NCBI GenBank assembly: GCA_002480565.1
Contig: DLCK01000020.1
Coordinates: 1 to 64,000, forward strand
Length of the DNA: 64,000 nt
Source of the DNA: Phycisphaerales bacterium UBA7800
Lineage (GTDB): Bacteria > Planctomycetota > Phycisphaerae > Phycisphaerales > Phycisphaeraceae
Direction of reading: 5' to 3'
The first letter of the stretch is position 1; the number at the start of each line of letters is the position of its first letter. Of the stretch, positions 1-8,623 are shown one piece after another. Below the pieces are notes generated by a model, which saw nothing but the letters and a program-made list of their open reading frames with translations, did not search any database and had not been told where the DNA came from. A program made the position numbers and the translations under genes.

Positions 1-304
1 AACCCATCGCCGTGACAATAAACAGGCAGAGCATGATCAGCAGAACGATACGAAGCGATTCACTTCGTATAACCGTCAATGAACATAGCCAAGGAATGAG
101 CAAAGGGAGCAACAGGAAACAAGCCAAACAGACATCCCACTGAGTTTTGACTTCTTCGCCTTCCGATATTCTGGGTAAACCACTGACAAAAAAACAAACC
201 ATCATCATGATGATGAAAGTTGTTATGCCAGAAAACAGGATAGTGAGTAAAAATTGTTTGATTGTGATTCGGGATTGAATAAATGACGTCATCTTGCTGA
301 GCAT
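1..304 (-). CDS. Hypothetical membrane protein, partial (runs off the left edge)
   Basis: An open frame starts at an ATG at 304 and stays open for 101 codons to the window edge. I translated it by hand. It begins MLSKMTSFIQSR and shows three hydrophobic stretches at about residues 18-42, 58-79 and 86-101, so it is probably an integral membrane protein. It starts 10 bases after the stop of the zinc-ribbon gene at 315-581 on the same strand, so the two are probably co-transcribed. An alternative ATG lies at 292. No family is recognised and the C-terminus is outside the window. Confidence 0.55.
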   Translation of the reverse strand, partial: MLSKMTSFIQSRITIKQFLLTILFSGITTFIIMMMVCFFVSGLPRISEGEEVKTQWDVCLACFLLLPLLIPWLCSLTVIRSESLRIVLLIMLCLFIVTAMG

Positions 305-314
305 GAAATGACTT

Positions 315-581
315 TCAACCCGCTTCGAAAAAGCGGGAGTTGGTGCCGCCTTCGCCGACTCGGGCCTGGACGGGGCTGCCGCACTTGGGGCAGGTGCCTT
401 TGTAGAACTTGCCATCGGGGGTTCGATAGATGCGGCTGTAGACCCGGCAACATTTCCAGCGAACCGATATCCATGGACGTCCCACAAGTGAACGGCTGTT
501 GGCATTGCTCCCGTCATCTGACTGCGTAGCAAGCCGTGGATTGGAGCGGATATCCAGAATATAATCTTTGTTACGAGACAT
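315..581 (-). CDS. Small conserved zinc-ribbon-like protein
   Basis: The 88-residue product has cysteines at 44, 45, 64 and 67. The first pair sits in WKCCRVYSRIYR and the second in GTCPKCG, followed by a glycine-rich tail (VGEGGTNSRFFEAG). Spacing and tail resemble a small protein I have seen annotated as hypothetical in planctomycetes, which supports a genuine gene. No enzymatic residues are visible; a metal-binding structural or regulatory role is inference. The poorly conserved first 35 residues could mean that the true start is an internal codon. It probably forms a transcription unit with the membrane protein that begins 10 bases downstream. Confidence 0.65.
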   Translation of the reverse strand: MSRNKDYILDIRSNPRLATQSDDGSNANSRSLVGRPWISVRWKCCRVYSRIYRTPDGKFYKGTCPKCGSPVQARVGEGGTNSRFFEAG

Positions 582-819
582 ACAGACGATTTATCGGCAA
601 AGTCCCGGGCAAAACTCAAACGCGATACCTGAATCAAATCCCTAAATCTGACTTTCGTGATAATCATGTCTGCAAAACAGGCAAAATCCAAACAGATATG
701 CATCCTCGATACAACAGTCACACACAATTTTGCAGCGATTTCATTTAACGCAATCAAAACCGGTTCATTATTCTAAATACATGTCCATCAACAGGTGACC
801 GAGAAAAGTTTAGACCTTT

Positions 820-1023
820 TCAATGTTCAAGCATCCAGATCAATGCACGCGATGATCCTTTGACGCGAGTTAACTTGATCTCCTGCTCTAACCGCCGGGT
901 CCATTCTGGACAGGGACGGTTATAAGGCAAATCCAATTGATCACGTAACTGCTTCCATGTCAGACCCGAATTCTCGTGCTTGAGTGCATCGGCAATTGCA
1001 TCGCGGTATTCGGTGTATTTCAT
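820..1023 (-). CDS. Small conserved protein with possible winged-helix fold
   Basis: From the ATG at 1023 the product has 67 residues and starts MKYTEYRDAIADAL. The pattern of an N-terminal helix, a GLTWKQLRDQL segment like a helix-turn-helix, then RPCPEWTRRLE and LTRVKGSSRALIW resembles a small family of hypothetical proteins with a winged-helix look. The longer frame starting at 1080 adds 19 residues of low-quality sequence, so I chose the shorter start. DNA binding is inference. It stands alone; a palindromic REP-like repeat lies upstream at 1102-1130. Confidence 0.6.
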   Translation of the reverse strand: MKYTEYRDAIADALKHENSGLTWKQLRDQLDLPYNRPCPEWTRRLEQEIKLTRVKGSSRALIWMLEH

Positions 1024-1101
1024 GTGCCGCAGTCCTCGACTTTGGCCATTATTTGAGCCTGGTAATCTGTAGACATTCAACTCAAATACACTTGCAGTTT
1101 C

Positions 1102-1130
1102 GCTGCAACAACAACACGCAGTGTTGCAGC
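1102..1130. repeat. REP-like palindrome, family D (copy 1, diverged)
   Basis: GCTGCAACA (1102-1110) pairs perfectly with TGTTGCAGC (1122-1130). The core AACACGCAGTGTT is shared with the family D repeats at 48161-48240 and 60002-60584. No second arm was found nearby. Confidence 0.6.
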
Positions 1131-1254
1131 TGTTGTGGTGAATTTGCGAATGTAACCGTGTCGTTTACGAGTCAGTGAATTGCAATAAGCAAGAATGACT
1201 CGGACAAACACTTTCGTCAAGCAAACTAATCCCAAGCGACATTTTCAGACAGGT

Positions 1255-2415
1255 TCAGCTTTCGTCTTCACTGGTTGCTTCGTCTTCGGCTTCAGCATCT
1301 TCTATCGCTGCTGTGACGCCCTTGACTTCCAAGACCTTGGCTTTGATCTCTTCGAAGAGTTCTTCGTTTTCCTTGAGGAAGGTCTTGACGTTTTCACGGC
1401 CTTGGCCCAGACGAACATCGCCGTAGTTAAACCATGCGCCGGACTTACTCACGACATCACATTCGACAGCCAAATCCAAGAGGTCACCGGTAGCGGAGAT
1501 GCCTTCGTTGAACATGATGTCGAACTCGGCTTGGCGGAATGGGGGTGCGACTTTGTTCTTGACGACACGGGCGCGGACGCGGTTACCAACAGCTGTATCG
1601 CCTTCTTTGATGGTGCTGGTGCGACGGATATCCAGACGAACCGAAGCGTAGAACTTCAAGGCTCGGCCGCCGGGTGTGGTTTCGGGATTGCCGAACATCA
1701 CGCCGATCTTTTCACGGATCTGGTTGATAAAGACCACGGTACACTTGGAACGGTTAATGGCACCGGTGAGTTTACGCAGCGCCTGACTCATCAAGCGGGC
1801 CTGGAGTCCGACGTGGGAGTCGCCCATATCGCCTTCAATTTCAGCACGTGGGATCAAAGCTGCTACGGAGTCGACGACGATGATATCGACCGCATTGGAA
1901 CGAACGAGCATTTCGCAGATTTCCAGAGCCTGTTCACCGGTGTCGGGCTGACTGACAAGCAGGTCATCGACGTTGACACCGAGCTTGCGGGACCATGATG
2001 GGTCAAGTGCATGTTCAGCATCAATGAATGCTGCGACACCGCCCTTTTTCTGCGCCGCTGCGATGGTGTGCAGTGCGAGCGTGGTTTTACCGGAGGATTC
2101 AGGGCCAAAGACTTCAATCACACGACCGGTGGGAATACCTTTGCCCCCCAGCGCCAAGTCAAGGCTGATCGAGCCTGTGGAGATGCCATCACGGACATTG
2201 GTGAGGTCATCATTGAGCTTCATGATCGAACCTTTGCCATAGGCACGTTCAATCTGAGACAGGGCACGATCCAATGCTTCGGCACGCCCGGAGACAGGAG
2301 GAGGAGTGAGCTTGGATGTTTTGGATGACTTGGCCATGGAGATTCCTTTGGATTTTCCGTTGCGGGCAGACGTTTTGGGGCTGCTTGATTTTGTTGATCC
2401 GATGCTCGTCACCAT
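1255..2415 (-). CDS. recA: Recombinase A
   Basis: RecA polymerises on single-stranded DNA, catalyses strand exchange and acts as co-protease for LexA self-cleavage. The sequence has the Walker A motif GPESSGKTT, the DNA-binding loop region around IREKIGVMFGNPETTPGG, and an acidic C-terminal tail rich in Glu and Asp. Two starts have good Shine-Dalgarno sequences: ATG at 2415 after AAAGGAG (386 residues) and ATG at 2337 after AAGGA (360 residues, starting MAKSSKTSK). The extra 26 residues are rich in Ser, Lys and Gly and unlike usual RecA, whose conserved part begins near residue 43. The gene is monocistronic. A candidate SOS promoter lies upstream; lexA lies about 55 kb away in the same window. 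Confidence 0.97.
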   Translation of the reverse strand: MVTSIGSTKSSSPKTSARNGKSKGISMAKSSKTSKLTPPPVSGRAEALDRALSQIERAYGKGSIMKLNDDLTNVRDGISTGSISLDLALGGKGIPTGRVIEVFGPESSGKTTLALHTIAAAQKKGGVAAFIDAEHALDPSWSRKLGVNVDDLLVSQPDTGEQALEICEMLVRSNAVDIIVVDSVAALIPRAEIEGDMGDSHVGLQARLMSQALRKLTGAINRSKCTVVFINQIREKIGVMFGNPETTPGGRALKFYASVRLDIRRTSTIKEGDTAVGNRVRARVVKNKVAPPFRQAEFDIMFNEGISATGDLLDLAVECDVVSKSGAWFNYGDVRLGQGRENVKTFLKENEELFEEIKAKVLEVKGVTAAIEDAEAEDEATSEDES

Positions 2416-2468
2416 ACCGCTGCTCCTTTGAATCGTCAATTGATTGATTGTTGTTGTTTGGTATTTGA

Positions 2469-2497
2469 AAGGTATTACTATGTTCGGTTTCTGTCAA
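2469..2497 (-). promoter_or_regulatory. Candidate recA promoter with possible SOS operator
   Basis: On the minus strand TTGACA (2492-2497) is followed after 17 bases by TACCTT (2469-2474), a weak -10. Within the spacer lies ACCGAACA (2481-2488), which recurs immediately downstream of the -10 of the lexA-operon promoter at 56672-56710. The gene order and shared octamer suggest LexA control. No full palindrome is evident, so this is inference. Confidence 0.4.
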
Positions 2498-2849
2498 GGT
2501 CAAACTTGAGTGTTTTTGAAATTATTTTTGGATTGTGTTTGGGTTAACATATCCAAAACATCCCGGGGAAATGATCATCACACTACCGCATTGCCTGTAT
2601 CTACTGAAAACACAAAACTTAAGCACTCAACAGTTCGCCTGACACTTGCCTCACACAAGTGCATTTGACTCAAGGGGTATAAGCCAGATGAGAATATCGT
2701 TTTGGAAAAAAGCATGGCTTGATGGAGGTATCCGCTTCGGTATGCCCTTCATCGACGTCAAACACAAAACAAGCCGACGTGAAGAATCAACGCCAGCTTG
2801 TATTCGATTAGACCCTATCGAGGCCATGAACATCTGATATAGCGTCATG
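2498..2849. other. Intergenic region without recognisable gene
   Basis: The two short overlapping open frames here (one on each strand) lack family signals and good ribosome binding sites. Apart from the recA upstream region nothing is recognised. Confidence 0.5.
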
Positions 2850-5339
2850 TCAGTTCTGGAGATCACCCTCAATGATCACTGCCACTTCGTCGGCAGTGAG
2901 TTTCAATTCGATCTGACTGTACCCATTGGCCTGCATGCTCGAGTCGATGGTACGAACGCATTGGCCTTTTTCACCTGAGAACACATATCCGACCATTGGT
3001 ATGGAGCGATTAAAGCCGTAGCTGCCGGAGTGCATCGTCACCATTTTGCGTTTGCCGATGATGTAACCGGGCCAGACTTCATCGACGGTGATGGGATAAA
3101 TTTTCTTAAGGATGTGATCGCCTTCAAAATACTTGAAGTAGTAGCACATCAGCACCCCGCGTTTGAGAAACTCCTTCACGTCCGTCCAGATGGATCGCGA
3201 ACGTGCCACATGCAATGACAGGGGCGTGGCGGTGAGCTGGGCAGCAAAGAGCTTGTAATCGTAATTACCCAAGGGTTCGGCAAAATGAATGACAGGCAAC
3301 TTTGCAGAAGCCATGGTGTGATCAAACTGGTTGGCAAAAACGATCTTGCCCCGTTTAGTCACCTCATCGACATATCGCTTTTGAAACGAACGCGTCAACA
3401 AGGGAACAAAACCAATCTTACGAATCATCTTGCCATTTTTATCAAGCAATGCTGAATAGCCATCGTGATGGTTAAACGAAACCCGAGCACGTGAATGATC
3501 CCACTCGTCAAGATACAAACCATCAAAGTCCTGTTCATCGAGCCAGATTTTAAGCACCCGCAGCAGATGCCGACCACAGGCATTATTCAATGCGGGAAGA
3601 ACCAAATACTGTTCACCGGTGTTGTATGGGACAAACTCGTCATATGCATTTTTGATCAGTGATCCGGGCAGTCGTTTATCGACATTGGCAATGCCGCCAT
3701 CAAAATATGGCTTGACCAGATGTACATCCAGATAGGGAAGCGATTGAATCTTTGCCCCACCTGCTCGTGCTTTATCACGCCATGCAATAAACGACTCAGT
3801 GCCTTTACGGATCTGATCCAGACTCTCATTACCGGTAAGACCAAACGGTTTGCCATCCTTGGGCAGCATGGCCAGCGTGCTTGGGATGTTCATCCCACTG
3901 GACTCGATAAAACCAGCAATTTCCTTGGGCGTTTTGTATTGGACATCCTTGTACATGTAGGCTTTGTCTGAGGCCGGATGCACGAAACCAAACAAGCCGG
4001 GAATCTCTCTTTCAAATGCCCAGTCGCGACGGATACTGTTTACCAGTTGATAATAATTTTTTTGCTGAACCGGATAGATTTTCCACGCAATGGTGTAACT
4101 GCTTTTGGGTTTGAGATACAGCATATCATCGCCAATCCCCAGACAGGAATCCCAGGCAAGATAGCTCGCATGATTGCGATAGACATCGTCCTGAATCAAG
4201 ACCCCCATGCCACTGTTTTTTCTCTCCACATAGGCTACAGGTGTGGCTCCGGTTTCACGCGCCTCCATGGTTGAGGAGTTGGCATAAAACATGGATTGCT
4301 TGTTACCGGCAATGCGAAATTCCTGAAGCTCTGAAAGCTCCTGAAAGTCCATGACATTCATCAACACAATCGGCAGATCATGTGATGTCTTATTCGTCAA
4401 CGTATCGCGAACAATCAAATGCGAAGGAGTTTTCTGAATCGTCCGGGAGACATTTAACTTACTACTTTCATAAGTGATCTGATTATGATTGACTTTTTTC
4501 AGAGCCCATCGCCCGGATTGTTCTTTAATATCTATATCCGACCAACCTGCTCGGGGGACATGAAAGCTGGAAGTAAACCGATAGGTTTCATTGTTGACGA
4601 TCACGGACAGGACGCCTTGCTTATTCAATTCATATTCATAGTTTTGAACAAACGCTTTAGCCGGTGTGACATTGACTTTCTTCTGTGATTGATAATCGAT
4701 CGAAGTATCCAGCTTGAGATTCACACCTTCGTGATATCCTGTTGCCAACTGGCGATAGCGATGCAGGCCATGACTGTCAGACACCACTGTATCATTGAGT
4801 AGTGGACTCTTTTCAAATGATTCATCTTCTAAAATTTGAATATCTTTGATGACAAAAAAAGCATCTTTGACCGAATGAAAGACACTGGAAAAACGCAATT
4901 GATTACCGGACTCCTTAAGGAGTGTTTTGATATCAAAAACGTAATGGTGTACTTGGCCGCCGGGCACACTGCTGGCTTTATCCCAGGGGTAATATGTCAC
5001 GGACCAACCATTACTCCCCCAGTACCAGTTGACTTTATTCACACCATTGAAGATATAAAAGATTCGTTTATTGGCAAGTTTTTCGACATCAACAGGCACA
5101 TTGTTGACATAGACCAACAGGCCTTGTGTGGAACCTGAGGCATAGCGTCCCTGCGAATCGACTCTGGCAGAAAATTTCAGGTATACATGATCGCTGTGAT
5201 AATACTTATCACTAATCTGCAAAGTAACATCTTCATTGGCTGACAAATCCATATTGGAACGTATCAACTGGGCATTGGTCTCTTGCACCACTGATATCAT
5301 GACGAACAACAGGCATATGACGCATTTAAAATACAACAT
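2850..5339 (-). CDS. Large secreted protein, possible glycoside hydrolase
   Basis: The 829-residue product starts with a clear signal peptide (hydrophobic core LLFVMISVV, likely cleavage after ETNA near residue 23). The N-terminal half looks beta-rich (beta-sandwich-like). The C-terminal half contains DGLYLDEWDHSR, a pattern resembling the catalytic strand ends of (beta/alpha)8 glycosidases, followed by VIHFAEPLGNYDY. I cannot place it in a GH family. It is the last gene of a three-gene unit with a prepilin-like protein and a GntR/LacI-type regulator; such cassettes are typical of polysaccharide use. The role as an extracellular or periplasmic glycosidase is inference from fold-like motifs and context. 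Confidence 0.75.
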   Translation of the reverse strand: MLYFKCVICLLFVMISVVQETNAQLIRSNMDLSANEDVTLQISDKYYHSDHVYLKFSARVDSQGRYASGSTQGLLVYVNNVPVDVEKLANKRIFYIFNGVNKVNWYWGSNGWSVTYYPWDKASSVPGGQVHHYVFDIKTLLKESGNQLRFSSVFHSVKDAFFVIKDIQILEDESFEKSPLLNDTVVSDSHGLHRYRQLATGYHEGVNLKLDTSIDYQSQKKVNVTPAKAFVQNYEYELNKQGVLSVIVNNETYRFTSSFHVPRAGWSDIDIKEQSGRWALKKVNHNQITYESSKLNVSRTIQKTPSHLIVRDTLTNKTSHDLPIVLMNVMDFQELSELQEFRIAGNKQSMFYANSSTMEARETGATPVAYVERKNSGMGVLIQDDVYRNHASYLAWDSCLGIGDDMLYLKPKSSYTIAWKIYPVQQKNYYQLVNSIRRDWAFEREIPGLFGFVHPASDKAYMYKDVQYKTPKEIAGFIESSGMNIPSTLAMLPKDGKPFGLTGNESLDQIRKGTESFIAWRDKARAGGAKIQSLPYLDVHLVKPYFDGGIANVDKRLPGSLIKNAYDEFVPYNTGEQYLVLPALNNACGRHLLRVLKIWLDEQDFDGLYLDEWDHSRARVSFNHHDGYSALLDKNGKMIRKIGFVPLLTRSFQKRYVDEVTKRGKIVFANQFDHTMASAKLPVIHFAEPLGNYDYKLFAAQLTATPLSLHVARSRSIWTDVKEFLKRGVLMCYYFKYFEGDHILKKIYPITVDEVWPGYIIGKRKMVTMHSGSYGFNRSIPMVGYVFSGEKGQCVRTIDSSMQANGYSQIELKLTADEVAVIIEGDLQN

Positions 5340-5387
5340 GATCGAACTTTCGTTTATTTGTAAGAATGAATAAACCGGTTTTAATAA

Positions 5388-6119
5388 TCAGCGACGATCC
5401 CATTTGGAATAGTCATACAAGTAACTACCCAAAAAACCTTCAGAGTAGGCCTGCGTTGGGTTGTCGGCTTTGACCGTTGAAACGTGACCATCAACCCAGA
5501 GAACGTTAAATGATCCAAGATGACGCGAGTCGGGATTGCCGTTGGATGACGAACCAAAGGACTCGCCAGCATTGATAATATAGCTACCCCATACGTAATC
5601 CGTTCTTGGCCGTCTGACATCCAGTGTCAGAATGGTTTCCGTGGGTTTGAGTATTTCATCCTGTCGAGCAGGCGCCGAGCCACCTGTTAGATACTTGGTC
5701 GTAATCCCATAAAGGTTAATACCATAATGCGAGAGATATTGGTTCGACGCATCGCAGCGCGTTGCATTGGTAAATGATGGGCAGTTGAGCAGTTTAAAAT
5801 CACTGGTGTATCCTTTGCGGTAAAGCACATCTGTCCACGGGCCGATGGGCGCCATGTATGCAGCCATAAATCGTTGTCGGTTGTCCTGAAGATACTGTTG
5901 GAAGATGATGCCCTGATTCTTGAGCTGATTCATGCATGAGACCGATTGAGCCATTTTGCGTGAGTTCTGGAGCGCAGGCAGGAGGATCGAGATTAATAGA
6001 GAAATAATCGAGATCACAACTAATAATTCAATAAGCGTAAAGCCGCGATCGATTTTAGCAGTGTGCAACCGCATGGACCCTATCAGAGTCCATGAACGTT
6101 TGAGACTATTATTTTTCAT
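5388..6119 (-). CDS. Prepilin-like protein with H-X9-DG C-terminal motif
   Basis: The 243-residue product has a class III signal, RG followed by FTLIELLVVISIISLL, so prepilin peptidase would cut after Gly26 and leave Glu at +5. A hydrophobic helix follows, then a globular domain. The C-terminal part contains H-LGSFNVLWV-DG, an exact H-X9-DG motif that defines a planctomycete/Lentisphaerae-type pseudopilin group. It is encoded between a GntR/LacI-type regulator (6 bases upstream) and a secreted putative glycosidase (48 bases downstream). A structural role in a cell-surface or pseudopilus-like structure, perhaps for binding a polymer, is inference. Confidence 0.85.
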   Translation of the reverse strand: MKNNSLKRSWTLIGSMRLHTAKIDRGFTLIELLVVISIISLLISILLPALQNSRKMAQSVSCMNQLKNQGIIFQQYLQDNRQRFMAAYMAPIGPWTDVLYRKGYTSDFKLLNCPSFTNATRCDASNQYLSHYGINLYGITTKYLTGGSAPARQDEILKPTETILTLDVRRPRTDYVWGSYIINAGESFGSSSNGNPDSRHLGSFNVLWVDGHVSTVKADNPTQAYSEGFLGSYLYDYSKWDRR

Positions 6120-6124
6120 TTAAT

Positions 6125-7261
6125 TTACCTTTTTGAAGAACTTAAAAGTTTTTCAATTTCAAAATGTATTTTCATACCATGCGTATCAGAGACTTGTTTT
6201 TGAATGTAATACGGGCTGACATAACAACCATCCGAATTAGCTTGCCCTTCAATTTCATCAGCAAGGATTCGCATGGCCTCACGTACCATCTCGTCTGCAT
6301 CATTGACAACATACGTCACCGGCAAACCCGCGGGGGTAATGGTCTGTAAGGCAGAGAGCACAATCAGATGATGCTCAACCTTGCCCGGTTGGCTGACTTC
6401 TAAAATTGCACGGGTCATTCCCTTGGCAATGATATCATCAAGTATAAAGACGCCTTTACTGAGGCTATTTTCCTGGATCAACTGCTTGGCAAGTAAGTAC
6501 CCTGCCTGTTCAAACTCAATTAAGCGTGATTGCTCAGGTAATGAAACCAAATCAATATTCATGGGATAAGTCATTGCGACTTTTCGTGTCAGATTTGCGA
6601 CATCTTTGAGTTCAACAATAGTGATATCCGATATCTGATGAGCTTTAAAATGTTCGAGCCCAAGTTCAACAGCAGATGAATAATCACTGCTGACCACGCA
6701 ACGGTGCTTGGTGTCCTGCTCATGGGAGAACATCACATGCTTGAGATTTGCTTCACGAACAAATTCAAGAACCGGGTGATTGCTATGACAGCCGACAAAC
6801 ACATAGCCGGCATACTCGCCAATTTTTTTGCGATTACAAAAACTACGCGTCCCTGCCCGATCATGACTACCCAACCAGACAGGCTGTAGCTTAAATCCCA
6901 ACGCTTCGCAGAATTTGTGACATCTGCGCAATACCAACTGGTAAAAGGGACTCACTTCGCCATCTTCCACGCCAACACCACAAACCCAAAGTACCTTACG
7001 ACGTGTTGCATCGAGATTCACAAACGTGCCACGCCCCTGCCGAGTCACCAGAATCTCACGCTCGACCAACCCACGAACAGCCCGCCGGACAGTCAACTCA
7101 TTGGTTGAAAATTGGTTGGCAAGAATCCGAAGGCTCGGGATCAAACTCCCCTCCGACAGATCATTCTGAAGAATGTATTGTTCCAGACGCTCCTCAATCT
7201 GTTTGTAGAGAGGTCGTTCGTCTGCCAAATCCAAGGTGTTGGTTGAAAAATGCGATGCCAT
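6125..7261 (-). CDS. GntR/LacI-type chimeric transcriptional regulator
   Basis: The 378-residue product has an N-terminal GntR winged helix (about residues 15-82; PLYKQIEERLEQYI, then LRILANQFSTNELTVRRAVRGL and GRGTFV) fused to a C-terminal periplasmic-binding-protein-like sensor domain as in LacI regulators. AraR of Bacillus has the same architecture. It is the first gene of the operon with the prepilin-like protein and the secreted putative glycosidase, so it probably controls them in response to a sugar. A perfect palindrome, TGGTACCA at 7269-7276, lies just upstream of the start and is a candidate autoregulatory operator. Confidence 0.88.
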   Translation of the reverse strand: MASHFSTNTLDLADERPLYKQIEERLEQYILQNDLSEGSLIPSLRILANQFSTNELTVRRAVRGLVEREILVTRQGRGTFVNLDATRRKVLWVCGVGVEDGEVSPFYQLVLRRCHKFCEALGFKLQPVWLGSHDRAGTRSFCNRKKIGEYAGYVFVGCHSNHPVLEFVREANLKHVMFSHEQDTKHRCVVSSDYSSAVELGLEHFKAHQISDITIVELKDVANLTRKVAMTYPMNIDLVSLPEQSRLIEFEQAGYLLAKQLIQENSLSKGVFILDDIIAKGMTRAILEVSQPGKVEHHLIVLSALQTITPAGLPVTYVVNDADEMVREAMRILADEIEGQANSDGCYVSPYYIQKQVSDTHGMKIHFEIEKLLSSSKR

Positions 7262-7268
7262 GTAACTA

Positions 7269-7276
7269 TGGTACCA
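7269..7276. promoter_or_regulatory. Candidate operator for the GntR/LacI-type regulator
   Basis: The perfect 8-base palindrome TGGTACCA lies 8 bases upstream of the regulator start codon, 13 bases from a TTGACT (-35-like, minus strand, 7290-7295). AraR-type chimeras bind short palindromes with a GTAC-like core. A single 8-mer is weak evidence. Confidence 0.25.
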
Positions 7277-7499
7277 GACCTATATTCCAAGTCAAGAAAT
7301 TTGAATAATATCCGTGTAAAAAATCGCCTTTCCATTGTTTTAAACAATTAAAACAAACAACTTATAGACAATTTTTTATTTGATCATTCAATGAAAATTT
7401 TGTTTAAAAAAGCAAATACATTGACATGGTCACATTCGATTAATAACCATAGACTTGAAAGTATTCAACTTAGAATGAGTGGAAAATCTGTCACAAATA

Positions 7500-8348
7500 C
7501 TATCGAGGAGCAGTCTGTACACGCGTGAGTGTATCCAGGAAGTCCGGGAAGAGATTGAACTCGGTGGTCAGGACGGTGGTGGAGAGTTCCAGGCCGTAGA
7601 AGAGCAGGCCTGAGTCGAAGACCCCCTCGACTTCACCGACGATGCGGCGTTGGCCGTTGGTGACAATGGAGAGTTTGCCGGTGTAGTGGACACGGTCCTG
7701 GATACCAGTGGCTTTGAAGAGTTTGATATTAATTGGATCGACCACTCGGATGTGATCGGGGTTGATCTGATTGGGATATTGTTCGTTGAGGTGGATTTCA
7801 AGTTCTTCGACGATCCGGATGCGCAGATGCTTTTCCTTACCTGTGATGGAGTTTGAAAGCAGGAATCCGCCCCCGCCGATGAGTAAGAGCATGATGACGA
7901 ACATACCCGTGCCGGTGACGGTGGGATGGACACCTCGGGGGGTGATGACTCGGATGACATCTGCCATGGCACCGAAGATGACACTGACAAAAGCGGGCAT
8001 GGGTACGGGGCGTCGTGGCCGTTTGTAGGCTGCTGCACCTTGCGAGAAGGTCATGCCAGTTTCAGTATTAAAGCCACAGTTATCGCAGACAGTATTGCCT
8101 GCGTGAATGATGCCTTCACACGATGGGCAGAAGATATCATCGTCGTCGGTCAATTCGGAGAGATTTTCGGCAAAGTCCGCAGACGTGGGATTCTCCACGG
8201 CGGTGTCAGCCATGGACTCTTCATTGAGCGTGGGGACATGCTGAACATGTTCGCAGTGTGGACAACGGACAGCCAGGCCACGTGAGTCTTCACTGACGCG
8301 GAGCTTGGTGTCGCATATCTCGCAATGGATGTGAAATGTATCGCCCAT
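7500..8348 (-). CDS. Double zinc-ribbon membrane protein
   Basis: The 282-residue product has two zinc ribbons: C9-x2-C12 with C29-x2-C32, and C74-x2-C77 with C88-x2-C91. An acidic linker separates them. One transmembrane helix lies at about residues 148-166 (FVIMLLLIGGGGFLL). The C-terminal domain (about 170-282) is predicted to be on the other side of the membrane and is not recognised. The arrangement of MJ0042-like ribbon, linker, helix and small domain is common among planctomycete proteins of unknown role. No operon partner is evident; the Old Yellow Enzyme gene lies 275 bases away on the same strand, separated by a terminator. Confidence 0.85.
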   Translation of the reverse strand: MGDTFHIHCEICDTKLRVSEDSRGLAVRCPHCEHVQHVPTLNEESMADTAVENPTSADFAENLSELTDDDDIFCPSCEGIIHAGNTVCDNCGFNTETGMTFSQGAAAYKRPRRPVPMPAFVSVIFGAMADVIRVITPRGVHPTVTGTGMFVIMLLLIGGGGFLLSNSITGKEKHLRIRIVEELEIHLNEQYPNQINPDHIRVVDPINIKLFKATGIQDRVHYTGKLSIVTNGQRRIVGEVEGVFDSGLLFYGLELSTTVLTTEFNLFPDFLDTLTRVQTAPR

Positions 8349-8480
8349 CGTTAATGATTATAGGATTTACGTAAGCTGGGGGAGAACTAAATTTGCGAAT
8401 CACCTGCTAAAATTTCGGACAGACCGATAAGAAATATGCATAGGCGATCTCAGCGTAGGTGCGCGAAATCACGAACGAAA

Positions 8481-8519
8481 AATAAAAAAGCCGCGTAGTC
8501 GAAGTTGACTGCGCGGCTT
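8481..8519 (-). terminator. Rho-independent terminator of the Old Yellow Enzyme gene
   Basis: AAGCCGCGTAGTC (8488-8500) pairs with GACTGCGCGGCTT (8507-8519) over 13 positions with one G-T wobble and loop GAAGTT. On the minus strand the stem is followed by a T-rich tract (complement of 8481-8487). Confidence 0.85.
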
Positions 8520-8545
8520 GGTTTGATGTTTGGGTTTTCAAGGCA

Positions 8546-8577
8546 ACCCCGGGGCTTGAAACCCCGCGGGCTTTATT
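8546..8577. repeat. Family F GC-rich hairpin repeat (copy 1)
   Basis: CCCCGGGG, then a short loop-like segment, then CCCCGCGGGCTTTA. The same layout, CCCCGGGG-n-CCCGCGGGCTTTAA, occurs at 60622-60653. It lies between the terminator and the 3' end of the Old Yellow Enzyme gene. Confidence 0.6.
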
Positions 8578-8623
8578 TCAAGGGTTGTGGCTCGTTGGCA
8601 AGATCGCATCACAAAGGCGATCA

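Noticed and set aside
1195..1998. Plus-strand open frame of 267 codons
   Set aside because: It is antisense to recA and follows its codon periodicity; no family features.
2646..2872. Overlapping short open frames on both strands
   Set aside because: No ribosome binding site, family or codon bias.
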